Shown one piece after another: positions 1 through 10,271 of a stretch of 64,000 nt of DNA. The DNA lies in the NCBI GenBank assembly GCA_029255685.2, contig CM055314.2, forward strand, positions 5,598,399 through 5,662,398, given 5' to 3'. A program made the position numbers and the translations under genes. Under the pieces are notes generated by a model. That model searched no databases. It saw only the letters and a list, made by a program, of their open reading frames with translations, and had not been told where the DNA came from. This DNA is from Silene conica. Lineage: Eukaryota > Streptophyta > Magnoliopsida > Caryophyllales > Caryophyllaceae. The stretch's first letter is position 1. Every line of letters starts with the position of its first letter.

Positions 1-480
1 GGGAGGATGGTGGGGAAGGTTTGTCGGAGGTGGGTGACACTTTATGCATATGGATTTTCATCAGGCATATCGGTCGGCTCGGGGATGGGTGTGTGGAGAG
101 GTGGCCACCGTCGCGTGAGTGGGTGTGTGGTGAGGTGTTTGTCGGCGCTGCCACGCTGGGATGGTAGTGAGGGAGGCTGTGATGGTGAATATTTGGGGGT
201 TTTCATTCTTTCTGTTTCCCTCCCTTATTTTTTCAATGGATGGCCGGGCATGAAAAAGGGGAAGGGTACATTCGGAATATAGGGGAGAAAGTGTGTGAGA
301 TTGAGTAAAATGATGTGCGGGATTTACCACGTCTCTAAAATAATTAAATAAGAAAGTGTTGACAATATTATACTCGTAGTTATATATGTAATAAAAGATA
401 CTTGAAAATAGGAAAAAATAAAACATTTTTATATGTCTAAATGTTCAATTTTTTAAACTGAGTATATATCTTTTTTTATT
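1..480. other. GC-richer segment without a supported gene (copy A)
   Basis: Bases 1-290 are clearly more G-rich than their surroundings and match 46679-46970. Open frames exist on both strands, but indels between the two copies break them differently, so neither is supported as coding. It could be the first exon or promoter of a dead gene or an element end. Bases 300-480 are plain AT-rich sequence. Confidence 0.4.
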
Positions 481-940
481 TCATTTTATGTCTTTTTATT
501 AGGATATTAGGTCTATTATAGGGCCGGCTATCATCTAGGGTTTACCCTAATAGGGTTTATTATATATAAACTATTTATATTGTATCAAAATCACACAATT
601 ATCAATAATACAATTCATATGTTATTCCCTTTGTATCAGAGCCTCTCGCTCTTGAGGCCTAAATACACGACATTCCGCTGCCTACCGGTGGGCCAAATGA
701 TATACGATGCCCACCGGCGGGATTATATTACCGATTATTCAATTTAATAGCAATATTATTTTGATCTAAAAAAAACAATTTATTCGATTATTGTTTACGG
801 CAATTTCAATTTCATTTTTTTGAACAAGAAACACGCTATACATGTGTGTATGCTTGTTCATGAGTTAGCCATGGAATGAGTTTTCTAAAGGTGCACGTTC
901 CCTATGTTGAGACTACTCAGAGTCCCAGAAGGACTCTACC

Positions 941-1736
941 CATGGGCGGATCTACCCATAAGGCTAATTGGGCTTAAGCCCAACCTGTTTTCAAGAATAA
1001 AAATAATATACAACTAAAATTTTTCAGTGTTGTTGTATGGCTCAGTTGGTTATAGGAAAAGTAAAAGAGTTTATTTGTACCTGTTGGTCAAGGGTTCAAA
1101 TCTCGTTATTTGCATTTTTCTTATTTTTTTATTTACTACCCTAATAAGTTGTTTAGCCTTTATCATAAATCCTAATAATATTAATCGTAAATTATTATTA
1201 TTATTTTTCCTAGAACTAAAGTATTTTATACCCAAAATTTTTAGTGCTATAAATCCTAATAATGTTAATGTTAATCGTTTGAATAAGAATCTTTAGTTTT
1301 AATAAAGTTGAGATACCTGTCTATTCAAGAATACAAAAATATTGTATTTAAAAAGAAGGAGATTATAAGACGTTTACGTTTTTTGAATGATAATTGTTAA
1401 ATTTACCCGCATATAGCGAAACTTGTATCATTGAATAATATTGTAAAATAGATTTATACAAGTATACATTTTGTAATATTCAATCATAGTTTATATTTTT
1501 ATAAGATATTCCTATGTCTTTATTATTTGTTTGTCTTTCAATAAAATAACATTTATAAATAATAAAAATTTGCCCAAATGACGGTAAGTTGTGACAAAGG
1601 GAGCAACCCCAAATGACTAACATCTTTTAGATATCTGCGACCTTAATTATACTTTTTGATGGTTTCATTTGACTAAGCGTCGCAAACATGAGCCGAGCCT
1701 AGCCCACCCTACTTCTAAATCTTGGATCCGCCCCTG
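941..1736. mobile_element. Non-autonomous hAT transposon
   Basis: Left end CATGGGCGGATC and right end GGATCCGCCCCTG are inverted repeats of the CA(G)GGGCGGATC type found in plant hAT elements. They are flanked by an exact 8-bp target duplication ACTCTACC at 933-940 and 1737-1744. The element is 796 bp and shows no transposase; an 89-codon open frame inside is not convincing. It is absent from copy B. Confidence 0.85.
1038..1103 (+). other. tRNA-like A and B boxes inside the hAT element
   Basis: TGGCTCAGTTGG (1038-1049) fits the pol III A box, and GGTTCAAATCT (1093-1103) fits the B box at tRNA-like spacing. This could be a captured tRNA or SINE head. No folded tRNA cloverleaf is evident, so I do not call a tRNA gene. 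Confidence 0.45.
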
Positions 1737-2451
1737 ACTCTACCTTACCTTTCCTAGTTACATGTATATTGTTAGCTATAGTTTCCTATTACTAGTACTC
1801 TTCTTCTATTGTTAGAATACTACTACTATATATATAGTTACTCAATGTACAATCATAATTATCAATAAACCAATATCAAACATTAAACTTTACATTGTAT
1901 CAGAGCCTCTCGATTCTTGAGGCATAAACAAATTTCCGCTGCCACCTGCCGGTGGGTTGATATTGTACTGAATCCACCGGCGGGATTTCGTTTGTTTTTT
2001 TTTATTTATTTGCTTGGAGATAAAAACAAATAATAATGGTGATCTCTTTTGATTGATGATTTCTTTGTCAGGAGAGTTAAGAAAGACATATTATTTCCTC
2101 TATTTTGAATCTTCATTTATATTTTCTTCTCCGTTTAAGGTGGTGTTTAAATCAATTTTGGAATCCGAAAAAGTTAACGTTCTCCAGATCTTGAATTTTT
2201 AATGGATAATTTTCCGTCTTATTGATATTTGTCAGGCTCGATTAAGGTTCCTGCAAATTAACTCTTACTTCCGACAAGTCCGAAAAAATTAACGTTCTTA
2301 TTCAGAGCTTTTCTCGCGTGTCTTAATACTCGTTTATCTTACCAACCTTATGGAGACGAAGATCTAAATGAAGACGAGAAGAGACGAAGATCTTGATTTT
2401 CTTTTTATTTTGTGTTTTATTTGTATTTCTGCAATCGTAAAGTTCGTACAA

Positions 2452-4284
2452 TGATAACACCGTATTTTTAACCCATATTTTATCTCTTATTTGAGCGAAA
2501 TAATAACCCGAGTTAGCTTAATTCAGCCATTTTAGTGTCAAATAATATATTAGTCGGTTAATTTTGAATAATGTTATTTCATATTATTTGTTAGTGTTTT
2601 GGTACTGTTTTCGGCTTTTTATTTTATAGGTACCAAGTTCGAATATGGAAACCGACTCGAAACGGATTAAAGAAAGACGAAAATAAAATAAAACGGAAAC
2701 TTGGGCCAAGCTAGCAAGTAGCCACGTGGCAATTTTTTTTCCAGTTAGTCTTGCTTGTGACGGGTCGGGTGGAGAGACGGATAATGACACTCACCTTGTG
2801 ACGGATACCCTCCGTCTACAATGAGAATTTGTGTTTTTGGAAATCACGTGAGGAAAAAAAAAAGCAGACAGCTAGGCAGCTTCATTTTGTTGGTTCAGAG
2901 TTTCTCTTCTGTTTTGCGGGAGGGAGATTTCGAGAGAGCAAAGTAGAGTAGTGTAGTATGTAAAATCAAACAAAAATTCCACTTTTCATCCTTGTTTTTA
3001 GTATAGACGTAGATTATCGTCTTAATTTATAACTTTGTATGGAGATTTACATATGGTTTTTGGTGGAAAATTGAAGGAAGGAGACATTCATTCTCAACAA
3101 TTCATTCAAAATTCATTTGTTTATATTTAGTTGGTATAAATTTCTTCTCGTTTACTTTGTTTATCATTTCTTTACACTTGTTTACTCTTCCTTCTTTATT
3201 TCTCCATTTTCCTTGCTTGTCTTTATGAATGTAGGGTGTTTGATGAAATGTCTATGTGAAAATTTATTCCTTTCTTATTAAAAGATGCAACCTTTATACC
3301 TTGTTAGTATTAGTTATAGACTAATTAGTGTTTACTTTTCATTGTTTGTTTACTTGTATGCTTATTATTATTAGTCTACCTTTTAAACATGTTTAGTTTC
3401 CAAGTTTCCTTCTTTTATGTTTGTTTTGGTTTATTAGTAATGATGAGTGAGTAGTCTATCACTAGGGTGCGATTAGACTCCGATATATGTAGGTTACCGA
3501 CTTGATTCCACCAACTTGGTGTCGAGGGGGAGTTTATTGGGTTAATTAAGGGGTCTAATTGTCATTACTTTATCTTGTTTGTACTTTGACCTTGAGTCCT
3601 TGACTGTCAACGAGAGTTGGCTAGACTTGAGTCGGGACATCTTGTTGGGAGTAGTAGCCTCATTGAGTCGAGCCCTGGAGGGAGGACTTGAGAGGGGTGC
3701 CCTTAGTTTTCGGTTTGAAATCGACCCTCGAGAGAGGGAGTGGGATGACCGGGGTATAGCGTGGACTTAGAACCTTAATCTTGGGGAAAGGGGAGTCAAA
3801 ATAGGCATATTTTGGTAAGCTTTGACCTTAGACTTAAGGAGTTTGATGCATAAGCCCGAGAGGGAGTTGTGTCGGCATAGCTAGTGTCTCATAGTAAGCC
3901 CGGGAGGGAGTCTATGAGCGAATTAGAGGCGTCTCACCATTAACCTTTCCCCTTGACAACTTGTTATAGAGTTAAGCGGTAATTTACAAGTGTTGGAAGT
4001 CGAAATCGCGCCCTAGGCCTTTCTTTATTGCTTTTATCTCTATATTGCTTGTTTGCTTCCTTAATTTAGTAGTCTTAGTTTAATTCATTTTTAGTTTAGT
4101 TAATTAGTTTAATGTTAAATCCATCTTATTGATTCGCGTAGCTAACCTATAATATAAGACAAGACTAGTACTCAAACTTGACCTCCCTGTGGATCGACCT
4201 CGACTACCCTACTACACTAGTTTAGTAGTTGAGTTTTATAAATAATTGTTTGATGTGGGGGAGGGCGACAAACCCCGCTTATCA
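2452..4284 (+). mobile_element. Solo LTR of a retrotransposon (about 1.8 kb)
   Basis: The segment begins TGATAACACCG and ends CGCTTATCA (terminal TG...CA with TGATAA/TTATCA inverted ends) and is flanked by the 5-bp duplication TACAA at 2447-2451 and 4285-4289. Copy B keeps the uninterrupted target near 50222. There is no internal domain and no second LTR, so it is a solo LTR, probably left by LTR-LTR recombination. The CCTCCCTGTGGATCGACCTC run near the 3' end is common in Ty3/gypsy LTRs of the Tat/Athila kind, so gypsy origin is inferred. Confidence 0.85.
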
Positions 4285-4485
4285 TACAATGTACCGTCTT
4301 TACGATTGCGGGAGCTATTAGGATATTAGGCCCATTAGGGCCGGCCCGCTATTATCTAAGGTTTACCCTAATAAGATTTATTATATATAAACTATCTATA
4401 TTGTATCAGAATCACACAATTATCAATAATACAATTCATATGTTATTCCCCTTCGAACCTGTTTTATTAAGAATGGCCATCACAT

Positions 4486-4491
4486 TTTATT
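4486..4491 (-). terminator. Poly(A) signal of the small-peptide gene at 4595
   Basis: AATAAA on the minus strand, inside AATAAAATGTGATGGCC, about 105 bp past the stop. The same AATAAA-x-TGTGATGG context recurs after the genes at 24086, 33816 and 50542. Confidence 0.6.
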
Positions 4492-4594
4492 ATCAATGAA
4501 ACGGATAAAGAGACATGACAATGAGTGAATGAGAAATAAATATAGGACTCAAATTATATGCAATAACCAACTCATTCACCATATAGCATATCGT

Positions 4595-5800
4595 TTAAAC
4601 CGGGGCTGAAGCATTGTCCTCGTTACTCTGGATCTGCATATAATTCAACAAATTGGTATAAGTATTTGACGATACATTTAAACTCAATTTATTTTATAAA
4701 ATTGTCTTATGATAATTTATGGTAAGACACCATCAAATTTCAATAATCCTTCCAAAAATATAACCTTTTTCTTTTATGTTTTTTTCATAGCTCTTTTAAT
4801 GATACCTGTGAAACTTTTTAATTTGTAACAATCTCTCAATAATGTATAAAAAAATGATATATTGTTATTGTATCTCGTCGTACGTCGCTATAAGAACCCC
4901 ATTTTTGTTTTTGCGTACCCAATTTAAAACTATTAATCACCCTTTTACTAAATAGCAATAAAAAAGGTGTCGCTTAAAATTAACTAATTAATCTTCATAC
5001 AATTAAAATTACAAAATAAAAACATTTGTATGTATGAGACCATAACATAAATTATATGAGTAATGGACTTAGGAGTGTTACATAGTCCGGGGCCGGACCG
5101 GAGCGGACAAAACTCTTTGAATCGAAAACCAAATAAAGGTTAAAAGGTGGGCCGAGGATCGGGCCATATTAATATTGGTCTAGTCCGGTCTAGGCCAGAA
5201 AAACACGTGGACTGGATCGAACTGGATCAGATAGACCAAAGTGAACAAAATATGATTGTCATTGATATAATTTAACTTATAAAATTAGAACATGAGAAGT
5301 TTGTAATAACCAAAATTAGTTTTTACTAGATTTAACATATAATTATATATCTTATAAAAAATATAAACAAAATAAAAAATAAAAACAACAATATTAGAAA
5401 ACTCATTTTCATAAAAGTTCGGTACATGGTTCAATTAGCAGTTCATTCGGTTTAGTTCAGGACCGGACCGAATACCAAAATAAAGTAAATAGGTGGACCG
5501 TGGACCGTGGACCGGACTAAGCAAAATTTGGTCTAGTCTGATCCAGACCAAATGATTCAATCCGGTCTGATCTTTGGTCTGAACCACTGAATGAATTGAA
5601 CACCCTTAGTAATGGTTACTTAAAACTACATTCACAAGGTTATTTTGACCATTATTTTATTACGTGATTTTACCTTAATAATTTGTATGAGATGATATAT
5701 TATTTCTTTTTTTAGTTACAGATAATGAAGGTACCTGAGGAGGCCAAATGATGACCATAACAAAATTTTGCTCGGTCTCGAGTGAGAAAGACGCAGCCAT
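4595..5800 (-). CDS. Small two-exon peptide gene (array member 1)
   Basis: Predicted 34-residue peptide of unknown function. Exon 1 is 5800-5735 (22 codons): MAASFSLETEQ, then NFVMVIIWPPQ. It ends exactly at a CAG|GTAC donor. Exon 2 is 4633-4595, after a TATGCAG acceptor: IQSNEDNASAPV, stop TAA. The join is in phase 0. Exon 1 gives a short polar start and a hydrophobic run; exon 2 gives an acidic tail ending NAS-A-PV. It could be a signal peptide plus a 12-residue product, or a membrane microprotein. A TATA box lies about 95 bp before the ATG and AATAAA follows the stop. Five other loci here repeat this design, which is the main evidence that it is a gene. The intron holds a hAT MITE (5067-5607). 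I do not recognise the family. Confidence 0.62.
5067..5607. mobile_element. hAT-type MITE with GGACC/GGTCC repeats
   Basis: 541 bp, flanked by the 8-bp duplication AGTAATGG (5059-5066, 5608-5615). Ends are ACTTAGGAGTGTT and AACACCCTT (inverted). The interior is rich in GGACC, GGTCC and GTCTAG words. The orthologous insertion is at 51041-51591, so it predates the large duplication. It lies in the intron of the small-peptide gene. A relative is at 36033-36568. Confidence 0.75.
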
Positions 5801-5894
5801 TTGCACAATAAATTTTAAGTGATTATATGAGATTATAGAGAATTGTATTATAATTACTAGTTTTGCTTGGTAGGATGATTTGTATACCTCGCTT

Positions 5895-5902
5895 TATTTA
5901 TA
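5895..5902 (-). promoter_or_regulatory. TATA box of the small-peptide gene at 4595
   Basis: TATAAATA on the minus strand, 95 bp before the ATG. A CTACCAAGCAAAACTAG block in the presumed 5' UTR recurs with small changes upstream of the other array genes. Confidence 0.6.
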
Positions 5903-5966
5903 AAGGCTAGTGGGGGTAATCTTTTCAAATTCGTACTTGTAACGTTTACATATGAGGGTAATAAGC

Positions 5967-6567
5967 GGATTATACTACCAGAGGTATATAATTTTCTGTA
6001 CATATTTTGAGCTTTTTAATAGAAAATTCGAGCTTTATTAGAAAGAATATGAGTTATATGGTAAAATTTATGAACTCTTGAGAAAATATTGAGAATCGAA
6101 AATTATTATACAAGTAAAACACAATACATATAAGTTGAACTATATTTTAATTTTAATATAAAAAAACTAAAATATAACTCAAAATAGTTTAAAAGCTCAA
6201 CTGTTAGAATATAAAACGAATCAAAGAACTTCAACCATCGGCTTAAGCTTTTGGTTGAGTTGGTTTCTTGACATGGTATCAGAGCCATGTGACCAAAGGT
6301 CACGGGTTCGAATCCCACCCCCCTCCAATCTAAAGTGGATAATCAGAACAGGCAAGGAATCCCGCCTGCACCCACACTTCAAGCCCAAAAAGAAAAAAGG
6401 GCCTTCGTGTGAGGGGGAGTGTTAGAATATAAAACGAATCAAAGAACTTCAACCATCGGCTTAAGCTTTTGGTTGAGTTGGTTTCTTGACATCAACAAAT
6501 ATACACATAAACTCAATAAAATACACCATGGTTGTACGATGCTATTATACATCTGGTTGTATAATCC
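5967..6567. mobile_element. TIR MITE (GGATTATAC ends), interrupted by a TRIM
   Basis: Inverted ends GGATTATACTACCAGA and, on the other strand, GGATTATACAACCAGATGTA. The interior is AT-rich with TTTGAGCTTTTTAATAG words. The uninterrupted copy at 51951-52258 is about 308 bp, and an independent relative lies at 44720-44958. There is no coding capacity. Confidence 0.65.
6202..6491 (+). mobile_element. 290-bp TRIM retrotransposon (SMART-like)
   Basis: Two identical 72-bp LTRs (6202-6273, 6420-6491), starting TGTTAGAATAT and ending TTTCTTGACA, flank a 146-bp core. The core opens with TGGTATCAGAGCC (initiator-Met primer site at 6274) and closes with the polypurine run GTGAGGGGGAG. The 5-bp duplication TCAAC is present on both sides (6197-6201, 6492-6496). 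The core also holds GGGTTCGAATCCC, a tRNA T-loop/B-box sequence. Copy B has the empty site near 52190. Size and layout match the SMART/TRIM class. Identical LTRs mean recent insertion. Confidence 0.92.
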
Positions 6568-7135
6568 TTTTTGTGCATATGAGGGTGAATGTTCAAAAGA
6601 AAAGGTGTTTTAAAACGTTTTAAGTTAAGACGGTAACAATCAAAGCTTGATAGATACCCTTAGCACAACAACCAACGAGTTAAATAAGGGGGAATATTTG
6701 TTATTTTTATTGGATGAAAAGTCGATCATAATAATATAAATTAGATAATTAAATTACTAATCAAAAGTATTTTAAAATATAATGTAAATAAATAAGTCAA
6801 AAAATAGTAGAACTAATCAAATAGCCTAGGGAGGAAATAATAAACTAATATAATTGTCTCCCAATAAAGAAAGACATTTTGGTTTAAAATATCATGACAC
6901 AATTTGTGATTATTTAACAGCCAAATGTAATCACTTTAAAGTACTATAAATTATGACACTAATTACACTATTTTAATTACATTTGACAATAAATTAACAA
7001 TAAAATTCGTTATTATTTTTTATTTACTTTTTACCAGCGGTATACACACCTAAATTTGACAGTAGCTTTCGCAAGATTGTAAGTAATCTTGTTGAAATTT
7101 TTAGGTATAAAGCTAATAATAAACAATGAAAAACA
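6568..7135. other. AT-rich intergenic sequence
   Basis: Unique AT-rich DNA matched by 52259-52598 and 53941-54170 in copy B. I see no coding or structural signal apart from the 3' part of the weak open frame described at 54069. Confidence 0.5.
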
Positions 7136-7319
7136 AAACAGTTGGTCTTGCTTGTGACGGGTGGAGAGACGGATAATAACAACCACAAAATGAATATGGG
7201 GACAAGGTGGGCTACCCTCATGTACTTCCGTCTCTCCTCTAAATGAGCATTTTGTCGACAAAATGATATCCGTCACTCTAAAATGACGGATATCTCCGTC
7301 TTCTTTAACATTTTGTGAA
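7136..7319. mobile_element. 184-bp MITE-like insertion with a GACGGATATC hairpin
   Basis: Present in copy A only. Copy B joins the flanks directly at about 54176, and AAACAAA appears on both sides. It begins GTTGGTCTTGCTTGTGACGG and contains the inverted pair ATATCCGTCA/TGACGGATAT near 7267-7294. A related CTTGCTTGTGACGGGT motif occurs at 2748, inside the solo LTR. Confidence 0.6.
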
Positions 7320-7784
7320 ACAAATAAAAGGAAGAGAGTATCGAAAATAGCGCCTTTAATTTGGTTGAAGGGCTTCTCATTTCCAGCCATTTGTGTTATC
7401 TAATAGGAGTAATAACAAACTGGTGTGCATAACTCCTACGTCACATTAATTAGTGTTGAATCTTTTTCCCGAATTCATGCCTTTTGGTTTTTTAGAGATT
7501 GTCCGTTATTGTCATCGCCTTTTGCACGTCTCCTAATGAAAAGTGTGTTTCCAAAAAAGACGAAGGCTCTGTTTGGTAAATAATATATTGACCAAAATTT
7601 TAGCATATTTGAGAGATTTAGCATGTTTGACTGTTAAACAAAGTATGAGGGAAAAAGCTTAATTGTATTGCTAGAGCCCAAAGGCTTATATAGTTCTCAG
7701 TTACAAAAGTAGGGTAAAACACAAACACAATAAGATAATATAATAAGGTAAAATAATATTTCCTAATATCTCCTAATACCCCCG

Positions 7785-8312
7785 TCAAGCTGGAGCGTGT
7801 AGATCAAGAACGCCGAGCTTGACAAGAAGGAATTGAAACTGAGAAGTACCAAGTGCCTTTGTATAAATATCAGCAAGTTGAAGATGAGTCGGGACATGAG
7901 CAGCAGTGACCAAACCGGCAAGAATAGCATCACGAATAAAGTGACAATCAATTTCTATATGTTTAGACCGTTCATGAAAAACAGGATTATGGGCAAGATC
8001 CAAGGCAGATTTACTGTCAGTAAAAATTTTCATAGGTGAAGAAATGCGGACATCCAAGCTAAGGAGCAAACCCTTGAGCCATTTTAATTCACATAGGATG
8101 GTAGCCATAGACCGATATTCAGCCTCAGCGGAAGATAAAGAGACTGTATGTTGCTGCTTAGTTTTCCAAGAGATAGGCGAATGACCTAGAAAAACGTGCC
8201 AACCAGATACCGATTTTCGAGTAATGGGATCAGCCCCATGGTCCGAATCACACCAACCAATAATTTCTAAAGGACTGTCAGCACGTAGGAGTATACCTTG
8301 CCCCGGACTACC
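7785..8312 (-). pseudogene. Copia RNase H, downstream of a stop codon
   Basis: In frame with the RT open frame beyond the TAA at 8313-8315. It encodes a copia RNase H with the block SLSSAEAEYRSMA and ends LHAPA close to the 3' LTR. It cannot be translated from the gag start without readthrough of that stop and correction of the upstream frameshift. Otherwise it looks undamaged, in keeping with a young element. Confidence 0.88.
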
Positions 8313-10271
8313 TTAGAGGTAGCGAACAACCCGGAGAGCGGCTGTGAGGTGGACCTGGCGTGGTTGGTTTAAAAAACGGGAAAGAATATGGACGGCATAG
8401 GACAAATCAGGGCGAGTAACGGCCAAGTAAACAAGCCGACCCACCAACCTGCGATAAGACTCGACATCCTCGAGAAGGGGACCCGTGTCATGCCCGAGAG
8501 AGTGATTTTGCTCAATTGGAGTGCCAGCGGGTTTGGCTCCAAGTAAGCCAGTCTCAGAGATAATATCAAGGGCATATTTACGTTGACTAAGGTAAATACC
8601 ATCAGAGTTACGAGATACCTCAATGCCAAGAAAATATTTGAGTGGACCAAGATCCTTCATGTGAAAGCACTGTCCCAAATACGCCTTAAAACGAGCAACA
8701 GCAGAAGAGTTATTACCAGCAATGACAAGATCATCAACACAGATGAGAATAAAGAGCCGAATAGGACCACTCGAGTAAGAGAACAAGGAGTAATCAGAAT
8801 AAGACTGTTTAAACCCATATTCACGGAGCGCAGCAGTGAGTTTGGCAAACCAACACCTAGGAGCCTGTTTGAGCCCATATAAAGATTTTTTGAGGCGACA
8901 AACCTTATCCTCCTTACCACGACTAAAACCCGGAGGAAGGCGCATATAAACTTCCTCATGCAAGTCACCATGCAAAAATGCATTGTGTACATCCATTTGA
9001 TGTAATTCCCATTTGTTGATAGCTGCAACGGCCAAAAAAGTACGAACAGTAGTCATCTTGACAACAGGAGCAAAGGTTTCAGAATAGTCAATACCTTCAA
9101 CCTGATGATTCCGAAAAACGACAAGGCGGGCTTTGAGACGCTCAATGGATCCGTCATAATTATATTTAATCTTGTACACCCACCGACAACCAAGAGCCTT
9201 TTTACCAGAAGGAAGAGTGGTCAGCTCCCAAGTACCATTACGCTCAAGGGCATCAATCTCATCTTTCATGGCGGTACACCACTCAGTATTACGAATAGCA
9301 TCCTTAAAGGAAGGAGGCTCAACCCCGGTTGAAATGGCAGCAATAAATTTGGAATGCTTAGGTGAAAAAGAATGAGAATCAATATAATTAGCTAAAGAGT
9401 ATGGTGTACCTGAGGACGATATCGAGGAGTTGAGTGAGTCGGGCGGATGGTGTGCGTTAGCTAAGACGTAATCACGGAGGTTGGAATTGGGGATCTTGGG
9501 CCTTTTACCTCGGCCAAGCTCTACATCACCGAGAACCGGGCCGGTGCTGCTAGTCGAAGAAGGAGCAGAAACTGAAGGGCCTGGAGAAGCCTGGAGCGGA
9601 TCAGGCCCAGTTGAGGGATCAAGAGTATCAGACCCAGAAGCTGACCCAGAGGCTGCTGGCCCATCTGCGTTATCAGACCCATTAAATGGGTCATCTGAAA
9701 AACTGGGAGTGGGCTCGGGTGAAGAGAGAGCAGGCCCAATTACAGAGTTATAAGGGAATATGGACTCATGAAAGACCACATCGCGAGAAACAAAATATGA
9801 GCCCGTCTCAAGGTCATACAATTTCCAACCCTTTTTGGTATGAGGGTAACCAACAAAGACACACTTACGACTCCTTTTGTTAAATTTATCCCCGTGTGTA
9901 TTGAGATTATGAGCAAAAGTGAGACAACCAAAGACCCGCAAGTTTTTGTAGGACGGTGGAGCCCCATAGAGACATTCATAGGGAGTCTTATAATCAAGTA
10001 AGGCGGATGGTGTGCGATTAATGAGATAGGCAGCAGTAAGCACGCATTCACCCCAAAAAGATTTTGGCAAATGGGATTGAAACATTAAGGATCGGGCAAC
10101 TTCTAGAAGGTGACGATGTTTTCGTTCAACACGCCCGTTTTGTTGAGGCGTGCCAACACAGGAGGTTTGAAAAAGAATCCCATTTTTGAAAAAATAGTCG
10201 GCTATGTGATTAAATTCATTCCCGTTATCACTACGAACAACCTTCAATTTTTTTCGAAAATTGGTTGTCAA
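8313..10271 (-). CDS. Copia integrase C-terminus and reverse transcriptase
   Basis: About 650 codons in a frame shifted from the gag frame; it overlaps the gag frame at 10231-10271 and has no start of its own. It begins with RSDNGNEF and the integrase GTPQQNGRVERKH block, which holds the catalytic glutamate. A serine- and proline-rich spacer follows, then the RT (about residue 340 on) with QMDVHNAFLHG, LYGLKQAPR and the catalytic box ICVDDLVIAG. The usual copia box is YVDD, so the first residue is changed to cysteine while both aspartates remain. The frame ends at a TAA (8313-8315) after VVRYL, where copia proteins normally have a lysine. That is a one-base nonsense change. Confidence 0.93.
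   Translation of the reverse strand: MTTNFRKKLKVVRSDNGNEFNHIADYFFKNGILFQTSCVGTPQQNGRVERKHRHLLEVARSLMFQSHLPKSFWGECVLTAAYLINRTPSALLDYKTPYECLYGAPPSYKNLRVFGCLTFAHNLNTHGDKFNKRSRKCVFVGYPHTKKGWKLYDLETGSYFVSRDVVFHESIFPYNSVIGPALSSPEPTPSFSDDPFNGSDNADGPAASGSASGSDTLDPSTGPDPLQASPGPSVSAPSSTSSTGPVLGDVELGRGKRPKIPNSNLRDYVLANAHHPPDSLNSSISSSGTPYSLANYIDSHSFSPKHSKFIAAISTGVEPPSFKDAIRNTEWCTAMKDEIDALERNGTWELTTLPSGKKALGCRWVYKIKYNYDGSIERLKARLVVFRNHQVEGIDYSETFAPVVKMTTVRTFLAVAAINKWELHQMDVHNAFLHGDLHEEVYMRLPPGFSRGKEDKVCRLKKSLYGLKQAPRCWFAKLTAALREYGFKQSYSDYSLFSYSSGPIRLFILICVDDLVIAGNNSSAVARFKAYLGQCFHMKDLGPLKYFLGIEVSRNSDGIYLSQRKYALDIISETGLLGAKPAGTPIEQNHSLGHDTGPLLEDVESYRRLVGRLVYLAVTRPDLSYAVHILSRFLNQPRQVHLTAALRVVRYL

Larger units (their letters stand above)
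905..1990 (+). mobile_element. Second LTR-like block with primer site inside the LTR element
   Basis: Sequence beginning TGTTGAGACTACTC and ending near 1894 is followed by TTGTATCAGAGCC (1895-1907) and a leader resembling that at 644-720 (shared CCTCTCG, TCTTGAGGC and a CCGGTGGG/CCACCGGCGGG inverted pair). It looks like a second 5' LTR plus primer site of a related element, present only in copy A or deleted from copy B, where 49755 jumps to the equivalent of about 1985. The hAT element at 941-1736 lies within it. Confidence 0.5.
497..4452 (+). mobile_element. Non-coding LTR element (TRIM/LARD type), copy A
   Basis: Short LTRs of about 135 bp start TATTAGGATATTAGG and end GTTATTCCC (497-630 and 4316-4451). 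The 5' LTR is followed by TTGTATCAGAGCC (631-643), a variant of the initiator-Met tRNA primer site. The 3' LTR follows the polypurine stretch GCGGGAG. No gag or pol is visible; the core is about 0.8 kb of non-coding leader. Later insertions (hAT at 941, solo LTR at 2452) inflate it. The copy at 47170-50388 shares the site, so insertion predates the large duplication. Target duplications are not clear. The 3' LTR ends about 140 bp beyond the stop of the small-peptide gene at 4595. Confidence 0.75.

Noticed and set aside
6274..6330. Possible tRNA gene (TATCAGAGCC...GGGTTCGAATCCC)
   Set aside because: It is the primer site and core of a TRIM with exact LTRs and target duplication; no cloverleaf or anticodon arm.
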